Shown: positions 1 through 12,384, numbered from the stretch's first letter. The stretch is 64,000 nt of DNA from Erythrobacteraceae bacterium Alg239-R51 (GCA_947331495.1 CAMZOI010000004.1:62001-126000); one strand, 5' to 3'. Numbers and translations are program-made. The notes: generated by a model not told the origin, from the sequence alone.

Positions 1-248
1 GAGTTTTTTCTCACTTTCGTTCACAAACGTGGAACATTATTACAGTCCCATCAGACGCAGCGGGCGGGCAGTCCCCAAGAACGCCCCCCGGTCTGGCCTT
101 CCTTGCCCTCGGCTTGGCTCTGCTGTTGCGGGCCCGCCCACGGCAAGGCGATATGGCAGCGAGTAGAGACGCGGCCGTCGGTATCTCCTCTCCCCCTCTC
201 CCAAGAACCGGCGCCGCGTCTCGAAGCGTCTTCGCTGGACTGCGCTTG
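1..248. other. Left-edge non-coding stretch
   Basis: I see no convincing gene here. Frames on both strands are open for part of the stretch, but the encoded peptides are arginine/proline-rich and look like translated GC-rich spacer. A six-T run at positions 4-9 could be the tail of a terminator whose stem lies outside the window. A 9-bp inverted repeat, GAGACGCGG (166-174) with CCGCGTCTC (214-222), makes the stretch downstream of the acyl-CoA ligase potentially structured, but no T-run follows it on the minus strand. Confidence 0.4.
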
Positions 249-1805
249 TTAGCTCGGCAAGCCAAGGCGTTCGGTTTCCTCGCGCAATTCGGTTTTCAGC
301 AGCTTGCCGATATGGCTGCGCGGCATTTCTGCGAGCGTGTGTAGTTGCGCAAGGCGCTGGGTCTTGCCCAAGCGTCCATTCACCGCCTCGCGAATCGCCT
401 CCGCATCGCGCGCCTCGGCATGCAACGTCACGAACCCGACCGGAGTCTCGCCCCAGCGTTCGCTGGGCACACCGATCACTGCCGCTTCGACGACATCCGG
501 CTCTTTGAGCAATTCGTCTTCGAGATCGATCGGAAAGATATTGAACCCACCCGATATGATCATGTCCTTCGCCCTGCCCACCAGTTCCACGAAACCATCC
601 GCATCCACGCGCCCGATGTCACCCATCCGTTGCCAGACATCGCCAGTGTCGGGATCGGTCCAGTAACCCTCGCGAGTCTTCTCGGGCTGGTTCTTGTAGC
701 CTGCCATCATTGTCTGGCTGCGTCCGATGAGATTGCCGGGTTCGCCTTGCGCAACCGGACGGTCGTCGTCGTCTAGTACCTTGAGCTCACTGCCCGGTGC
801 GGGCCGGCCCACGGTGTGCAGCTTGTCGGGAAACCTGTGCGCTTCGAGCAAGCAAACCACGCCGCCTTCGGTCATGGAATAGATTTCGATCAGGGCGCCC
901 GGCATGCGTCGCAGCACCTCGCGCTTGAGTTCAGCCGAGAACGGCGCCGACGTACAGTATTTCAATTGCATGGCTGACAGGTCGTGTTCGTCGAACCGTG
1001 GCTCCGCCATCAACCGGCTGTACTGGACCGGCACCAGCATAGTTACCGTCGTCGCATCGTCCTGTGCCCATTGCAGCCAGCGATTCACGTCGAACTTGCG
1101 CATGACCCGTACCGTGCCGCCCGCGAGCAAGGGAGGCAGAAAAGCGACCATGGTGGTGTTGGAATATAGCGGCGTCGAGGCCAGCGTCCGGACTGGCAGA
1201 CCGTTTTCCAGCCAGCTCGAAGCCGTGGCGGCGAATTGGCGCCAGCGCATCTGGTGGGTGTGGACGATGCCCTTGGGGATGCCGGTCGTACCGCTCGAGT
1301 AGATGATATTGAAAGGATCGGAAGACCGGGGCTCGAACTGCGGAGCTACGGTGCCTTCGGTAGCCATCCATTGGTCGAGTTCTTCATCCAGCACGATCAC
1401 CGTCATGCCGGGGAAAGCATCGTGGCCGAGCTCCTCCAGCTTGGCGCGGTCAACAAACAGATGGCGCGCGCCGGAGTCCACTGCCATGCCCGCAAGCTGG
1501 TCGGGACTAGCACTGGTCGTCAGCGGCGCAGCAACGCCGCCGGCACGCACGGCGGCAAGAAAGACCAGCGCATAGGGGATGCTCGAATAGCCGAGAATGG
1601 CGACTGCCTGTCCGCGCTCCAGCCCGTCCTCGGACAAGCGGGCAGCGATTCGCTCGACCTTTTCGCCAAGCTCCGCCCAGGTGATTTCGCCATCGTCGTC
1701 CCGCATGGCGACCGAGGTGCCGAGGCGCCGGGCATTGCTGCCAATGGTCGCCGAAAAACTGCCGAACGGTTCGTTAAGCGATCGAATGGTGTGGGTTTCT
1801 GCCAT
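249..1805 (-). CDS. Class I adenylate-forming acyl-CoA ligase
   Basis: This is a 518-residue ANL-superfamily enzyme that would activate a carboxylic acid to its acyl-AMP and then its CoA thioester. The phosphate-binding loop YSSGTTGIPKG lies at about residues 169-179. The A5-type YSMTEGG motif, the hinge-proximal GDIGRVDADGFVELVGR block and a C-terminal GKLLK with the catalytic lysine (about residue 501) are all present. The length is typical for soluble fatty- or aryl-acid CoA ligases. It lies 43 bp downstream of the serine dehydratase on the same strand and may be cotranscribed with it. The ATG is preceded by AGGG at good spacing. The substrate cannot be read from the sequence; long-chain fatty acid or an aromatic/terpenoid acid are both possible. 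Confidence 0.85.
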   Translation of the reverse strand: MAETHTIRSLNEPFGSFSATIGSNARRLGTSVAMRDDDGEITWAELGEKVERIAARLSEDGLERGQAVAILGYSSIPYALVFLAAVRAGGVAAPLTTSASPDQLAGMAVDSGARHLFVDRAKLEELGHDAFPGMTVIVLDEELDQWMATEGTVAPQFEPRSSDPFNIIYSSGTTGIPKGIVHTHQMRWRQFAATASSWLENGLPVRTLASTPLYSNTTMVAFLPPLLAGGTVRVMRKFDVNRWLQWAQDDATTVTMLVPVQYSRLMAEPRFDEHDLSAMQLKYCTSAPFSAELKREVLRRMPGALIEIYSMTEGGVVCLLEAHRFPDKLHTVGRPAPGSELKVLDDDDRPVAQGEPGNLIGRSQTMMAGYKNQPEKTREGYWTDPDTGDVWQRMGDIGRVDADGFVELVGRAKDMIISGGFNIFPIDLEDELLKEPDVVEAAVIGVPSERWGETPVGFVTLHAEARDAEAIREAVNGRLGKTQRLAQLHTLAEMPRSHIGKLLKTELREETERLGLPS

Positions 1806-1848
1806 GCATGCACCCTATCCTGCATGCTGCGCTTGTCGAGAGGGCAGA

Positions 1849-3234
1849 TCAGCACTCGATGACGTTGACCGCGAGCCCGCCCTGACTGGTTTCCTTGTAC
1901 TTGCTCGACATGTCGAGGCCTGTTTGGCGCATGGTCTCGATGACTTGATCGAGGCTGACGCAGGTCTCGGCCTCGGTCCGGTGCAGGGCCAGGCGCGCGG
2001 CGTTGACCGCTTTGACCGCGCCGATGGCATTGCGTTCGATGCACGGCACCTGCACCAGGCCGCCGACGGGATCGCAGGTAAGCCCAAGATTGTGCTCCAT
2101 GCCGATTTCCGCGGCACTGGCGACCTGCGCTGGCGAGGCTCCCCACAACGCGGCAAGACCACCTGCTGCCATCGAACAGGCGACGCCGACTTCGCCCTGA
2201 CATCCCATTTCGGCACCCGAAATGCTCGCGCGCTGCTTGTAGAGCAAGCCGATCGCACCGGCAGTCAGTAGGAAAGTGCGTCGGCTGTCGCGGCATGGCG
2301 TTTCGTCTGCGCCAACGCAGTAGAAGCGGATCACGGCGGGAATGATGCCCGCCGCACCGTTGGTAGGCGCGGTAACAACGCGGCCACCGGCGGCATTCTC
2401 CTCGTTCACTGCCATGGCATAGCAATTGAGCCAGTCGAACAATTGCTCGCGTTCGTTCGATTGCGGATTGGCGGTAAGCTTGTCCCACAGGTCGGGCGCA
2501 CGCCGTGCGACCTTGAGCCCGCCGGGCAGGACGCCGCGCTGCGAAAGCCCCCGATCAATGCATTGATCCATGGCTTTCGCAATACGATCTACACCCTGAA
2601 GCGTCTCGTTGCGCGGGCGGAAAGCGCTTTCGTTGACGAGCATCAGATCGGCAATGGTCAATTCCGTCCTGTCGCACTGCGCGAGCATTTCCTCAGCCGA
2701 CCCGAACGGATGCGGCACGGATGCCCCGGCCGCGACCCGGTCATTGTCGGGGCGCTTACGAAGCTGCGCCTCGCTCGCCACGAATCCGCCGCCGGTGGAG
2801 AAGTACGTCCGGTCGAGCAACGGTGCTCCATCTTCCGTCAGCGCCGTCAGCCGCATGCCGTTGGGATGTAGATCGGGAATGATCTCGGTCGCCAGTTCGA
2901 TATCGCGCCGTGCGTCGAACGCCACGCGATGACCGCAGTGCAGCGCGAGATTCCCTTCGCTTTTCAATTCGGCCAGCGCAGCTGTTGCCTCGTCGGGATC
3001 GGTACTGTCCGGTGCGAAGCCCATTAACCCGAGGACCGAGGCATCGAGTGTGCCGTGTCCGACCCCGGTCAGGGCGAGCGAACCCTGCAACTGGACTTTC
3101 ACGCGATTCGCTTCGGCAACCCTGCCGGTCTTTTCCAGCGCCCGCACGAAGCGTCGCGCGATGCGCATCGGCCCGACCGTGTGGGATGAGGACGGACCAA
3201 TTCCGACGCGGAAGATATCGAGGACGGACAGCAT
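1849..3234 (-). CDS. sdaA: L-serine ammonia-lyase (single-chain, iron-sulfur type)
   Basis: The enzyme deaminates L-serine to pyruvate and ammonia in the cytosol. The 461-residue protein has the fused single-chain layout. The beta-type domain begins with the family signature [18 protein letters not shown] at residues 6-23. The alpha domain carries [12 protein letters not shown], a CSMAAGG segment and [12 protein letters not shown], whose cysteines are expected to hold the oxygen-labile 4Fe-4S cluster that replaces PLP in this family. The gene is divergent from gyrB with 128 bp between them. I see no good ribosome binding site next to the ATG. A TTGCAT/CATTTT pair with 17-bp spacing ends 6 nt before it, so a leaderless message is possible but the boxes are weak. 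Confidence 0.93.
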   Translation of the reverse strand: MLSVLDIFRVGIGPSSSHTVGPMRIARRFVRALEKTGRVAEANRVKVQLQGSLALTGVGHGTLDASVLGLMGFAPDSTDPDEATAALAELKSEGNLALHCGHRVAFDARRDIELATEIIPDLHPNGMRLTALTEDGAPLLDRTYFSTGGGFVASEAQLRKRPDNDRVAAGASVPHPFGSAEEMLAQCDRTELTIADLMLVNESAFRPRNETLQGVDRIAKAMDQCIDRGLSQRGVLPGGLKVARRAPDLWDKLTANPQSNEREQLFDWLNCYAMAVNEENAAGGRVVTAPTNGAAGIIPAVIRFYCVGADETPCRDSRRTFLLTAGAIGLLYKQRASISGAEMGCQGEVGVACSMAAGGLAALWGASPAQVASAAEIGMEHNLGLTCDPVGGLVQVPCIERNAIGAVKAVNAARLALHRTEAETCVSLDQVIETMRQTGLDMSSKYKETSQGGLAVNVIEC

Positions 3235-3311
3235 GGTCGCAAAATGCGCCTCGTCGCCTCGAAATGCAATCGATTACAAATGAAACCGATGCGAAGCCAA
3301 GCTGTGGGTAA

Positions 3312-5894
<2,583 letters not shown>

Positions 5895-5903
5895 CGATAC
5901 GCG

Positions 5904-6563
5904 CTAGGCTGGCGTGCGGGGGTCTGTTGTTTCGCCCCGGTCGCCTTTCGACAATTGCGCGACGGTCTGAGTGCTCTTTTCCAGAGCGATGAACCGTTCG
6001 CAATCGGGCATTCTGGAGCGGTAGAAGCGCGCCAGTGTTGCAAGGTCGGCCCGGTAGTCGCCACTTGGCATAAGCGGCTCGCCAACTCCGCCGCGCGAAG
6101 TTTCGTAATCGACCCAGCCGGGGACGATCGGAACCTTTGCCGCCATCGCGATGTGATAGAAGCCGCTTCGCCAGCCCCCTTCGGAACGGCGCGATCCTTC
6201 GGGCGCCACGGCCAGAGCGAGCTTGTCCGCGCTGGCGAATGCTCGGGCGACCTCTTCGACATAATTTCCGCGTCGGCCACGATCCACCGGGACACCGCCC
6301 ATGTCGAGCATGAAGTTGGTGACCGGCCAGCGGAACAGGCTTTGCTTTCCCATGAAACTGGGCTCGATGCCGAGTTCCTGCGCGAGACCGAGGAAGAAGA
6401 CGAAATCCCAGTTGGACGTGTGCGGTGCGCCGACCAGCACGAATTTGTCGCATTGGGGCCGATGGCCTTCTATCTGCCAGTCCTTACGATAATGCAGTCC
6501 GAGCAAGATCCGCCTTGCTGCTCTGCTGGCCAGCGACGGGCTACGGCCTGGTTCGTTCGACAT
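5904..6563 (-). CDS. PlsC-type 1-acyl-glycerol-3-phosphate acyltransferase family protein
   Basis: A predicted membrane-associated acyltransferase of about 219 residues. It carries the HX4D catalytic box as HTSNWD near residue 54 and an EGSRR motif that corresponds to the glycerophosphate-binding EGTR block. This places it in the lysophospholipid acyltransferase family that makes phosphatidic acid or remodels acyl chains. I chose the start at 6563 because GGGGAG sits 7 nt upstream of that ATG; another in-frame ATG lies at 6578. The close match to a short subfamily often annotated only as 'acyltransferase' leaves the acceptor uncertain. It converges on gyrB. Confidence 0.8.
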   Translation of the reverse strand: MSNEPGRSPSLASRAARRILLGLHYRKDWQIEGHRPQCDKFVLVGAPHTSNWDFVFFLGLAQELGIEPSFMGKQSLFRWPVTNFMLDMGGVPVDRGRRGNYVEEVARAFASADKLALAVAPEGSRRSEGGWRSGFYHIAMAAKVPIVPGWVDYETSRGGVGEPLMPSGDYRADLATLARFYRSRMPDCERFIALEKSTQTVAQLSKGDRGETTDPRTPA

Positions 6564-6659
6564 TGCGCGGCTCCCCATGCCATGGCCGACTCACTTCTGC
6601 ATAAAGCTGGCGCGTCCGGCGGCTTGCGATATCCCGAACATCAGGCTGGACGTGCGCAG

Positions 6660-7322
6660 TCAGTCCGGACGGCTAGTGGTCGTGCTGAACGCAGCGGGCT
6701 TTGTCGGTGCTTGGTTGCTGCCGTCCATATCGCGTTCGTCGTCGTTTCCGGTCTGGCCCGATCTGCCGTGTGCGACATTCTCGTCCTGTCCGGCCAACTT
6801 GCTGGTCATTTCGGAAAACAGTGCTTCGTAGTGGTTGATAGCCCGCCGCAATTCTTCGGTCGTGGCATCGTTTGATCGCCGGGCGATTTCGTGCCCAGCG
6901 AGGTAATGTTTGGCAGCTTTCGCGTGATCCACCGTCAGGTCCCCATGACGATGCTCGAAATCCGACATCGGAAACCCGCGGGTGTTCATGATATCGGTCA
7001 GCAAACGGTCCGCCCGGCTGACCGCTTCAACCGGACTGTCGACGAAAAGTGCTTTCGTCTCCTGCCAATCATCCTTGTAGCGATCGCGTTCCGAAGGGGT
7101 GAGTGGACGGATCTCCAGCTTCTTCACCCGCTCCTTGCGGTCGGCCAGGTCGGCCTCGGCATGGCGGCGACCGCCACGTGCTTCTACCGTGCGATCGTAT
7201 TCGTCGCCAAAATCCTTGCGCAGAGCCTTGGTGCGACGCCGCTGCATTAACAGCCACGCCAGTAGCAGCACGACGATTGCCGCCAGTGCAATGATGGCAA
7301 ATGTAGCTTCCTGGCCTTCCAT
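6660..7322 (-). CDS. Single-TM anchored protein of unknown function
   Basis: I do not recognise a named function. The 220-residue product has one N-terminal transmembrane helix (about residues 7-25, with a stop-transfer MQRRR), then a charged, likely helical soluble part. The middle section, containing SPVEAVSRADRLLTDIMNTR and a TVDHAKAAKHYLAGHEIA-like segment, resembles an uncharacterised domain I recall from actinobacterial and proteobacterial membrane or secreted proteins. The last 40 residues are disordered, rich in D, N, S and T. The ATG has a good AGGAGAG ribosome site. It lies 73 bp downstream of mccB, and a GGAAC-N16-CATT element in that gap is one base off the EcfG stress promoter consensus. 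Confidence 0.7.
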   Translation of the reverse strand: MEGQEATFAIIALAAIVVLLLAWLLMQRRRTKALRKDFGDEYDRTVEARGGRRHAEADLADRKERVKKLEIRPLTPSERDRYKDDWQETKALFVDSPVEAVSRADRLLTDIMNTRGFPMSDFEHRHGDLTVDHAKAAKHYLAGHEIARRSNDATTEELRRAINHYEALFSEMTSKLAGQDENVAHGRSGQTGNDDERDMDGSNQAPTKPAAFSTTTSRPD

Positions 7323-7365
7323 GGCTCTCTCCTAGATGGCCCGTCCGTTTCTCATTATCATTTGT

Positions 7366-7390
7366 AATGTTCGGCAGGCCGCAGCGTTCC
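7366..7390 (-). promoter_or_regulatory. Imperfect EcfG-like promoter
   Basis: On the minus strand, GGAAC (7390-7386) is followed after 16 bases by CATT (7369-7366). The alphaproteobacterial general stress sigma factor EcfG recognises GGAAC-N16/17-CGTT, so the -10 has one mismatch. It would give a leader of roughly 35 nt for the one-TM protein gene that starts at 7322. The evidence is weak because of the mismatch. Confidence 0.25.
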
Positions 7391-7395
7391 GCCGA

Positions 7396-9006
7396 TTACA
7401 TCCGGAACACCCCGAATTCGGGCCGTTCGGGGATCGGTGCCTCCAGCGTCGATGCCAGGGCAAGACCGAGCACATCGCGGGTTTGGACGGGATCGATTAC
7501 ACCGTCGTCCCACAGCCGCGCAGTGGCGTAATAGGGATTGCCCTCATCTTCGTATTTCTGACGGATCGGGGCCTTGAATTCCTCCGCCTGTTCTTCGGTC
7601 CAGCTTTCGGCATCGCGATGGACCGTAGCGAGGACGCTGGCCGCCTGTTCGCCGCCCATCACCGAGATGCGAGCATTGGGCCAGGTGAAAAGGAAACGCG
7701 GCGAATAGGCCCGGCCGCACATGCCGTAATTGCCTGCGCCGAAGCTGCCGCCGATTACCACGGTCACCTTAGGTACACTGGCGGTGGCAACGGCGGTGAC
7801 GAGCTTCGCGCCGTGCTTGGCAATGCCTTCCGCCTCATATTTTCCACCGACCATGAAGCCCGAGATGTTTTGCAGGAAAAGCAGCGGAATGCGGCGCTGC
7901 TGTGCCAGCTCGATGAAATGTGCACCCTTCTGCGCGCTTTCGGAAAACAGCACGCCATTATTAGCGAGGATTGCGACCGGCATGCCCCAGATATGAGCAA
8001 AGCCACAGACCAGAGTGCTACCATAATGCTGCTTGAACTCGTGGAGCTCGCTGCCGTCGACCAGCCTCGCGATGACTTCGTGCACGTCGTATGGCGCGCG
8101 AACATCGTCGGGGATCAGCGCGTAAAGGTCTTCCGCATCGAACTTCGGGTCGCGCGGCTCGCGCAAATCGATGTTCCTGGCCTCTGCATAATTGTTGCCA
8201 AGGTGAGATACGATATCGCGCACGATGGTGAGCGCGTGCTCGTCGTTTTCCGCAAGGTGATCGACCACGCCGGATCTTTTCGCATGAAGATCGCCGCCGC
8301 CCAGATCCTCGGCGCTGATTTCCTCGCCCGTCGCGGCCTTCACCAGCGGTGGGCCGGCAAGGAAGATCGTGCCCTGATTGCGCACGATCACCGTCTCGTC
8401 GCTCATCGCGGGCACATAGGCCCCGCCCGCGGTGCAAGAACCCATGACGCAGGCGATCTGCGGAATGCCCATCGCACTCATGTTCGCCTGGTTGTAGAAG
8501 ATACGCCCGAAATGGTCGCGGTCGGGGAACACCTCGGCCTGGTGCGGCAGGTTCGCGCCGCCACTATCGACGAGGTAGATGCACGGCAGGCGGTTTTCCT
8601 GCGCGATCTCCTGCGCGCGCAGATGCTTCTTGACCGTCATCGGGTAATAGGTGCCGCCTTTGACGGTCGCATCGTTGCACACGATCATCACCTGACGCCC
8701 TGAGACGCGTCCGATACCCGCGATTAAACCCGCGCCGTTGATTTGGTCCTTGCCGTACATGCCGTTCGCTGCGAGCTGACCGATCTCGAGGAACGGGCTG
8801 CCCGGATCGAGCAGGCGCTCGACCCGCTCGCGAGGGAGCAGCTTGCCGCGACCCACATGCCGCTCGCGGCTGCCCGCAGAGCCGCCGAGAGCGGCATCGG
8901 CTACATGCTTGCGCAATTCTGCGGCGAGCGACCTGTTGTGCTCGAAGCGTGCTTTCGAATCGGATGCCTCGCGGTCGAGCGTGGAGGTGAGAACGGGTGC
9001 GCTCAC
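7396..9006 (-). CDS. mccB: Methylcrotonoyl-CoA carboxylase, carboxyltransferase (beta) subunit
   Basis: This subunit transfers the carboxyl group from biotin to 3-methylcrotonyl-CoA in leucine breakdown. The 536-residue carboxyltransferase fold shows the N-domain [20 protein letters not shown], then [26 protein letters not shown] and a C-domain [20 protein letters not shown], all typical of the acyl-CoA carboxylase beta family. The sequence is closer to MccB than to propionyl-CoA carboxylase, in line with its position directly after ivd. It starts at GTG (9006) and overlaps the ivd stop by 4 bp as GTGA, so translation is probably coupled. The biotin-bearing partner (mccA) is not next to it: the next gene downstream is an unrelated one-TM protein. 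Confidence 0.93.
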   Translation of the reverse strand: MSAPVLTSTLDREASDSKARFEHNRSLAAELRKHVADAALGGSAGSRERHVGRGKLLPRERVERLLDPGSPFLEIGQLAANGMYGKDQINGAGLIAGIGRVSGRQVMIVCNDATVKGGTYYPMTVKKHLRAQEIAQENRLPCIYLVDSGGANLPHQAEVFPDRDHFGRIFYNQANMSAMGIPQIACVMGSCTAGGAYVPAMSDETVIVRNQGTIFLAGPPLVKAATGEEISAEDLGGGDLHAKRSGVVDHLAENDEHALTIVRDIVSHLGNNYAEARNIDLREPRDPKFDAEDLYALIPDDVRAPYDVHEVIARLVDGSELHEFKQHYGSTLVCGFAHIWGMPVAILANNGVLFSESAQKGAHFIELAQQRRIPLLFLQNISGFMVGGKYEAEGIAKHGAKLVTAVATASVPKVTVVIGGSFGAGNYGMCGRAYSPRFLFTWPNARISVMGGEQAASVLATVHRDAESWTEEQAEEFKAPIRQKYEDEGNPYYATARLWDDGVIDPVQTRDVLGLALASTLEAPIPERPEFGVFRM

Positions 9007-10172
9007 CCCGCGGCTCCGATCAGTTCACGACCGATCAGCATTCGCCTGATCTCGTTCGTCCCGGCACCGATATCGAGCAGCTTGGCGTCGCGCATGTAAC
9101 GCTCGACCGGCCAGTCGAGCGTGTAGCCCGCGCCGCCCAGCGCCTGAACGCTTTCGGCGGCCACGCGGAAGGCGTTTTCGCTGGCGAGCAGAATCGCGCC
9201 TGCCGCATCGAAGCGCGTCGTTTGGTTGGCATCACAGGCCTTGGCGACGGCATAGGTGTAGGCGCGCGCCGATTGCAGCGCCACATACATGTCCGCAACC
9301 TTGGCCTGCATCAGTTGGAAAGAGCCGAGCGGCTTGCCGAACTGCGTGCGCTCGCGCAGATAGGGAATGACCGTGTCGAGACAGGCCTGCATCACCCCGA
9401 GCTGGAGGCCGGACAGCACCACGCGCTCGTAATCCAGTCCGCTCATCAAGACCCCCACGCCGCCGTTTTCCGGCCCCATGACGTTCTCGTCCGGCACGAA
9501 ACAGTCGTCGAAGACCAGCTCGGAAGTCGGCGAACCGCGCATGCCGACTTTCTCGATATTCTGGCCGATCGAGAAGCCTTCGAAATCCTTTTCGATCAGG
9601 AAAGTGGTGATCCCGCGGCTGCCCGCGTCGGGCGTGGTCTTGCCATAAACCACCAGCGTATCGGCATAAGGCGCATTGGTAATCCAGAACTTTGTTCCGT
9701 TGAGGATGTATCCCCCGTCAACCTTCCCAGCCTTCATCTTCATCGAGACGACATCGGACCCGGCACTGGCCTCGCTCATCGCCAGGCTCCCGACATGCTC
9801 GCCACTGATCAGCTTGGGCAGATATCTCGCCTTCTGCTCTGCGTTACCCCAGCGCGCAATCTGGTTCACGCACAGGTTGGAATGCGCGCCGTAGCTCAGG
9901 CCGACAGAAGCGCTCGCGCGGCTGACTTCCTCGACCGCGATCACATGCTCAAGATAGCCAAGGCCAAGGCCACCATCGGTCTCTGATACGGTTATCCCGT
10001 GCAGGCCCAGTTCGCCCATCGCCGGCCACAGCTCGTTCTTGGGAAACCAGTCCTCTCGGTCGACCTTCTCGGCCAGCGGGGCAATCTGTTCGTCGGCAAA
10101 GCGAGAAGTGGTTTCGCGGATCATCTGGGCCGTTTCGCCCAGCTGGAAATCGAAATCGGGAGTCGCGCGCAT
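9003..10172 (-). CDS. ivd: Isovaleryl-CoA dehydrogenase
   Basis: An FAD-dependent acyl-CoA dehydrogenase of 389 residues that oxidises isovaleryl-CoA to 3-methylcrotonyl-CoA in leucine catabolism and passes electrons to ETF. Visible hallmarks are the flavin-contact segment [36 protein letters not shown], and the C-terminal [19 protein letters not shown]. The C-terminal part has [20 protein letters not shown]. The N-terminal [20 protein letters not shown] matches isovaleryl-CoA dehydrogenases. The ATG has an ACAGGAGAAACC ribosome site. Together with mccB it encodes two consecutive steps of the pathway. Confidence 0.93.
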   Translation of the reverse strand: MRATPDFDFQLGETAQMIRETTSRFADEQIAPLAEKVDREDWFPKNELWPAMGELGLHGITVSETDGGLGLGYLEHVIAVEEVSRASASVGLSYGAHSNLCVNQIARWGNAEQKARYLPKLISGEHVGSLAMSEASAGSDVVSMKMKAGKVDGGYILNGTKFWITNAPYADTLVVYGKTTPDAGSRGITTFLIEKDFEGFSIGQNIEKVGMRGSPTSELVFDDCFVPDENVMGPENGGVGVLMSGLDYERVVLSGLQLGVMQACLDTVIPYLRERTQFGKPLGSFQLMQAKVADMYVALQSARAYTYAVAKACDANQTTRFDAAGAILLASENAFRVAAESVQALGGAGYTLDWPVERYMRDAKLLDIGAGTNEIRRMLIGRELIGAAG

Positions 10173-10276
10173 GGTTTCTCCTGTCCGCTCGCGAAATGGT
10201 CGGGTCTGCCGATAGCCCAGCGTGCCAGCAGGGGCAAACCGCGAAATCCCTGTTCACCGGAAAGAAGGTTAATTGT

Positions 10277-10305
10277 TTTGAGTAGGCAGCACTTATCGCC
10301 TAACC
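10277..10305 (+). promoter_or_regulatory. Putative promoter of the HWE kinase
   Basis: TTGAGT (10277-10282), a 17-bp spacer and TAACCC (10300-10305) fit a housekeeping promoter and would give a very short leader of about 7 nt before the ATG at 10319. The -35 is good and the -10 is mediocre. Confidence 0.3.
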
Positions 10306-10318
10306 CTTCGCGCCGGAC

Positions 10319-11851
10319 ATGTACCCGAAGACGACCCATCTCTGGCCGAACGGCGAACCGCCGGCGGCGGCTCTTTGCGGCGAGGACGAGCGCCTGTCGG
10401 TGCTTGCTGCGCACGGAACGGACTCACTGGTCGACGATCCGGAACTGCAACGCATCGTCAATTTCGCTGCCGAGCTTTGCGCTTCCCCGTTCGCGCTGGT
10501 CTCACTGGTCGAAAAGGACCGGCAGCATTTCATTGCCCGGGCCGGTCTGAAGGAATCGGAAACGCCGCGCCCAACCAGTTTCTGTGCCCATGCCATGCTT
10601 GAAGCCGAACCGATGGTGGTCCCTGACGCCACGGTCGATCCGCGCTTTTCGGACAATCCGCTGGTTACCGGGGAGCCTGGAATCCGGTTCTACGCTGGAC
10701 ATCCGTTGATTTCCAACGAAGGCGCTCCACTGGGGGCATTGTGCGTTATCGACACCACGCCTCGCGCAACCGGACTGACCAACATTCAGCGCCAGGGTTT
10801 GGGTGTCCTGGCCGAAGCGGTCATGCGCAGGCTCACCCAACAATGGCTCGATCAAGCCGCCCGTGCTGCTATCGAACGTCGCGAAGAGCGGCTGAAACAG
10901 ATGATCGACAGCATGCCCGGCATAGCCTGGTCATCAGATCAGAGCGGCAATCTCGATTACGTCAATGCTCGCTGGACGGAAACGACGGGTGCTCCGGTGC
11001 CGATGAGCGCGACAGAATGGGCCGAGTTCATTCACCCTGAAGATCGCGAGACCAGCCTGGCCCGCTGGGTCGCTGCGATGCGCAAGGGCGATCCACACGA
11101 AGCTGAGGTCCGCATGCGACAGAAGGACGGCTCGTATCGCTGGGTCCTTTCGCGCGCCTTGCCGGTCCAGGAGGCGGGGGTCGAAGGCAAGCGCTGGTTT
11201 GGTACGGTCATCGACGTCGATGCAGCGCACCGCCTGTCGGAGGCGCGTGACCTGCTAGCCAACGAGTTGTCGCATCGGATCAAGAACATATTTGCAGTGG
11301 TGTCGGGCCTGATTGCCCTGCGTTCACGTGGCAGATCGGAAATCCAGGATTTTGCCGAAGAAATCACCAGTGCGATCCGCGCGCTCGGAATGGCGCATGA
11401 TTACGTTCGCCCCGGCGATGGTCGCATGAGCGATAGTCTGAAGGGTTTGCTGGGCGACCTGCTCGCACCCTACGCCGTCGATGGCCTCGACCGGGTCGCC
11501 ATTGCCGGAGACGATATCGAAATAGGCCCCCGCGCGGCAACGCCACTGGCGCTTATCTTTCACGAGCTGGCGACAAACGCGGCAAAATACGGTGCGCTGG
11601 CCCGCGACGATGGACGGGTGGAAATCGAGGTCATTGTCGCATGCGGAGCCCAGGACGAGATATGCGTCAGCTGGCGCGAACATTCTCGGACCTATAACGA
11701 GGATGCGAGAAAACCGGAAAATGAAGGCTTCGGTTCACGGCTGTTGCGCATGGCGATAGAAGGACAATTGGGCGGCAGGTTCGAACGGATCTTCTCCGAT
11801 GACGGGCTGAATGTCGAGATTACCGTGCCGACTGCACAGCTTGCGCGCTGA
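10319..11851 (+). CDS. GAF-PAS sensor histidine kinase, HWE family
   Basis: A soluble sensor kinase of 510 residues with no transmembrane segment. The order is a GAF domain (about 40-170, ending GAPLGALCVIDTTPR), a PAS/PAC domain (about 190-305, with YVNARWTETTG and DGSYRWVLSRALPV), then the HWE kinase core. The phospho-accepting histidine is H319 in ANELSHRIKNIF, the N-box reads HELATNAAKYG (415-425), and the WRE (452-454) supplies the family's W and E. HWE kinases often act on PhyR-type or single-domain regulators in the general stress response or on light and redox cues. No response regulator lies beside it, so it is an orphan. The GAF domain lacks an obvious chromophore cysteine that I can assign. 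It is divergent from ivd. Confidence 0.93.
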   Translation: MYPKTTHLWPNGEPPAAALCGEDERLSVLAAHGTDSLVDDPELQRIVNFAAELCASPFALVSLVEKDRQHFIARAGLKESETPRPTSFCAHAMLEAEPMVVPDATVDPRFSDNPLVTGEPGIRFYAGHPLISNEGAPLGALCVIDTTPRATGLTNIQRQGLGVLAEAVMRRLTQQWLDQAARAAIERREERLKQMIDSMPGIAWSSDQSGNLDYVNARWTETTGAPVPMSATEWAEFIHPEDRETSLARWVAAMRKGDPHEAEVRMRQKDGSYRWVLSRALPVQEAGVEGKRWFGTVIDVDAAHRLSEARDLLANELSHRIKNIFAVVSGLIALRSRGRSEIQDFAEEITSAIRALGMAHDYVRPGDGRMSDSLKGLLGDLLAPYAVDGLDRVAIAGDDIEIGPRAATPLALIFHELATNAAKYGALARDDGRVEIEVIVACGAQDEICVSWREHSRTYNEDARKPENEGFGSRLLRMAIEGQLGGRFERIFSDDGLNVEITVPTAQLAR

Positions 11852-11922
11852 ATGCTGCGGGGTCTCGCACGGACAGGACGGCGCGGCTAGGGAGTCCAGG
11901 GGTGATAGAGATACGAGACGAC

Positions 11923-12384
11923 ATGCGACTTGAACGACTGATCGGACTGCTTGCGACGGGCGCGCTCGCTGCCTGTTCGCCGACAGGGGACGGTAGCACG
12001 ACCGCAGTCTCGCCGGTCGAGACAGCGGCGGCGGTATCGGAACCTGAGGGCCAGCCAGCGCCTGACGAATTCGCCAACACTGCTTGGCGAATAATTGCCG
12101 AAGATGGCGCGCGCTACGTTACTTATTTCGACGCCGACGGCACTTATCGCGATCTGCGCAATGGCGATCCGTGGCAGGATGGCACCTGGTCATACGAAGA
12201 CGGCCCCGAAGCCAAGATGCTGTGCTTCACTCCCGACGACGAGAACGGCGTTGAGCGTTGCTGGCAGCCGGGCCGTATCACCGACGGCACGATGGTGGCA
12301 ACCAACGCCGCCGGGCGGCGCATCGAACTAAAACCTGTCGACTACACACTACCAGAGGATAACGAGGACGACGGCGGGGCGTGA
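11923..12384 (+). CDS. Predicted lipoprotein, function unknown
   Basis: A secreted lipoprotein of about 153 residues. The N-terminus MRLERLIGLLATGALAAC is a lipoprotein signal with lipobox LAAC, cleaved before the cysteine. The mature part starts with a Ser/Thr/Ala-rich linker and continues into a small, probably beta-rich domain containing aromatic and acidic residues (YFDADGTYRDLRNGDPW). A GTG at 11902 with GGAG upstream would add seven residues; I prefer the ATG at 11923 because it gives a canonical signal peptide. Its stop overlaps the GTG start of the ABC ATPase by 4 bp, so it is probably translated with the importer, though a role in transport is only inferred from that. Confidence 0.75.
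   Translation: MRLERLIGLLATGALAACSPTGDGSTTAVSPVETAAAVSEPEGQPAPDEFANTAWRIIAEDGARYVTYFDADGTYRDLRNGDPWQDGTWSYEDGPEAKMLCFTPDDENGVERCWQPGRITDGTMVATNAAGRRIELKPVDYTLPEDNEDDGGA

Noticed and set aside
3-344. Plus-strand frame open from the window edge, with a hydrophobic stretch followed by RARP, recalling a C-terminal sorting tail
   Set aside because: It runs about 95 bp into the conserved 3' end of the acyl-CoA ligase on the other strand and lacks a PEP- or VPLPA-type motif.
7336-8703. 455-codon open frame on the plus strand
   Set aside because: It is antisense to mccB. The composition is arginine/alanine/histidine-rich, as expected for complementary GC-rich DNA.
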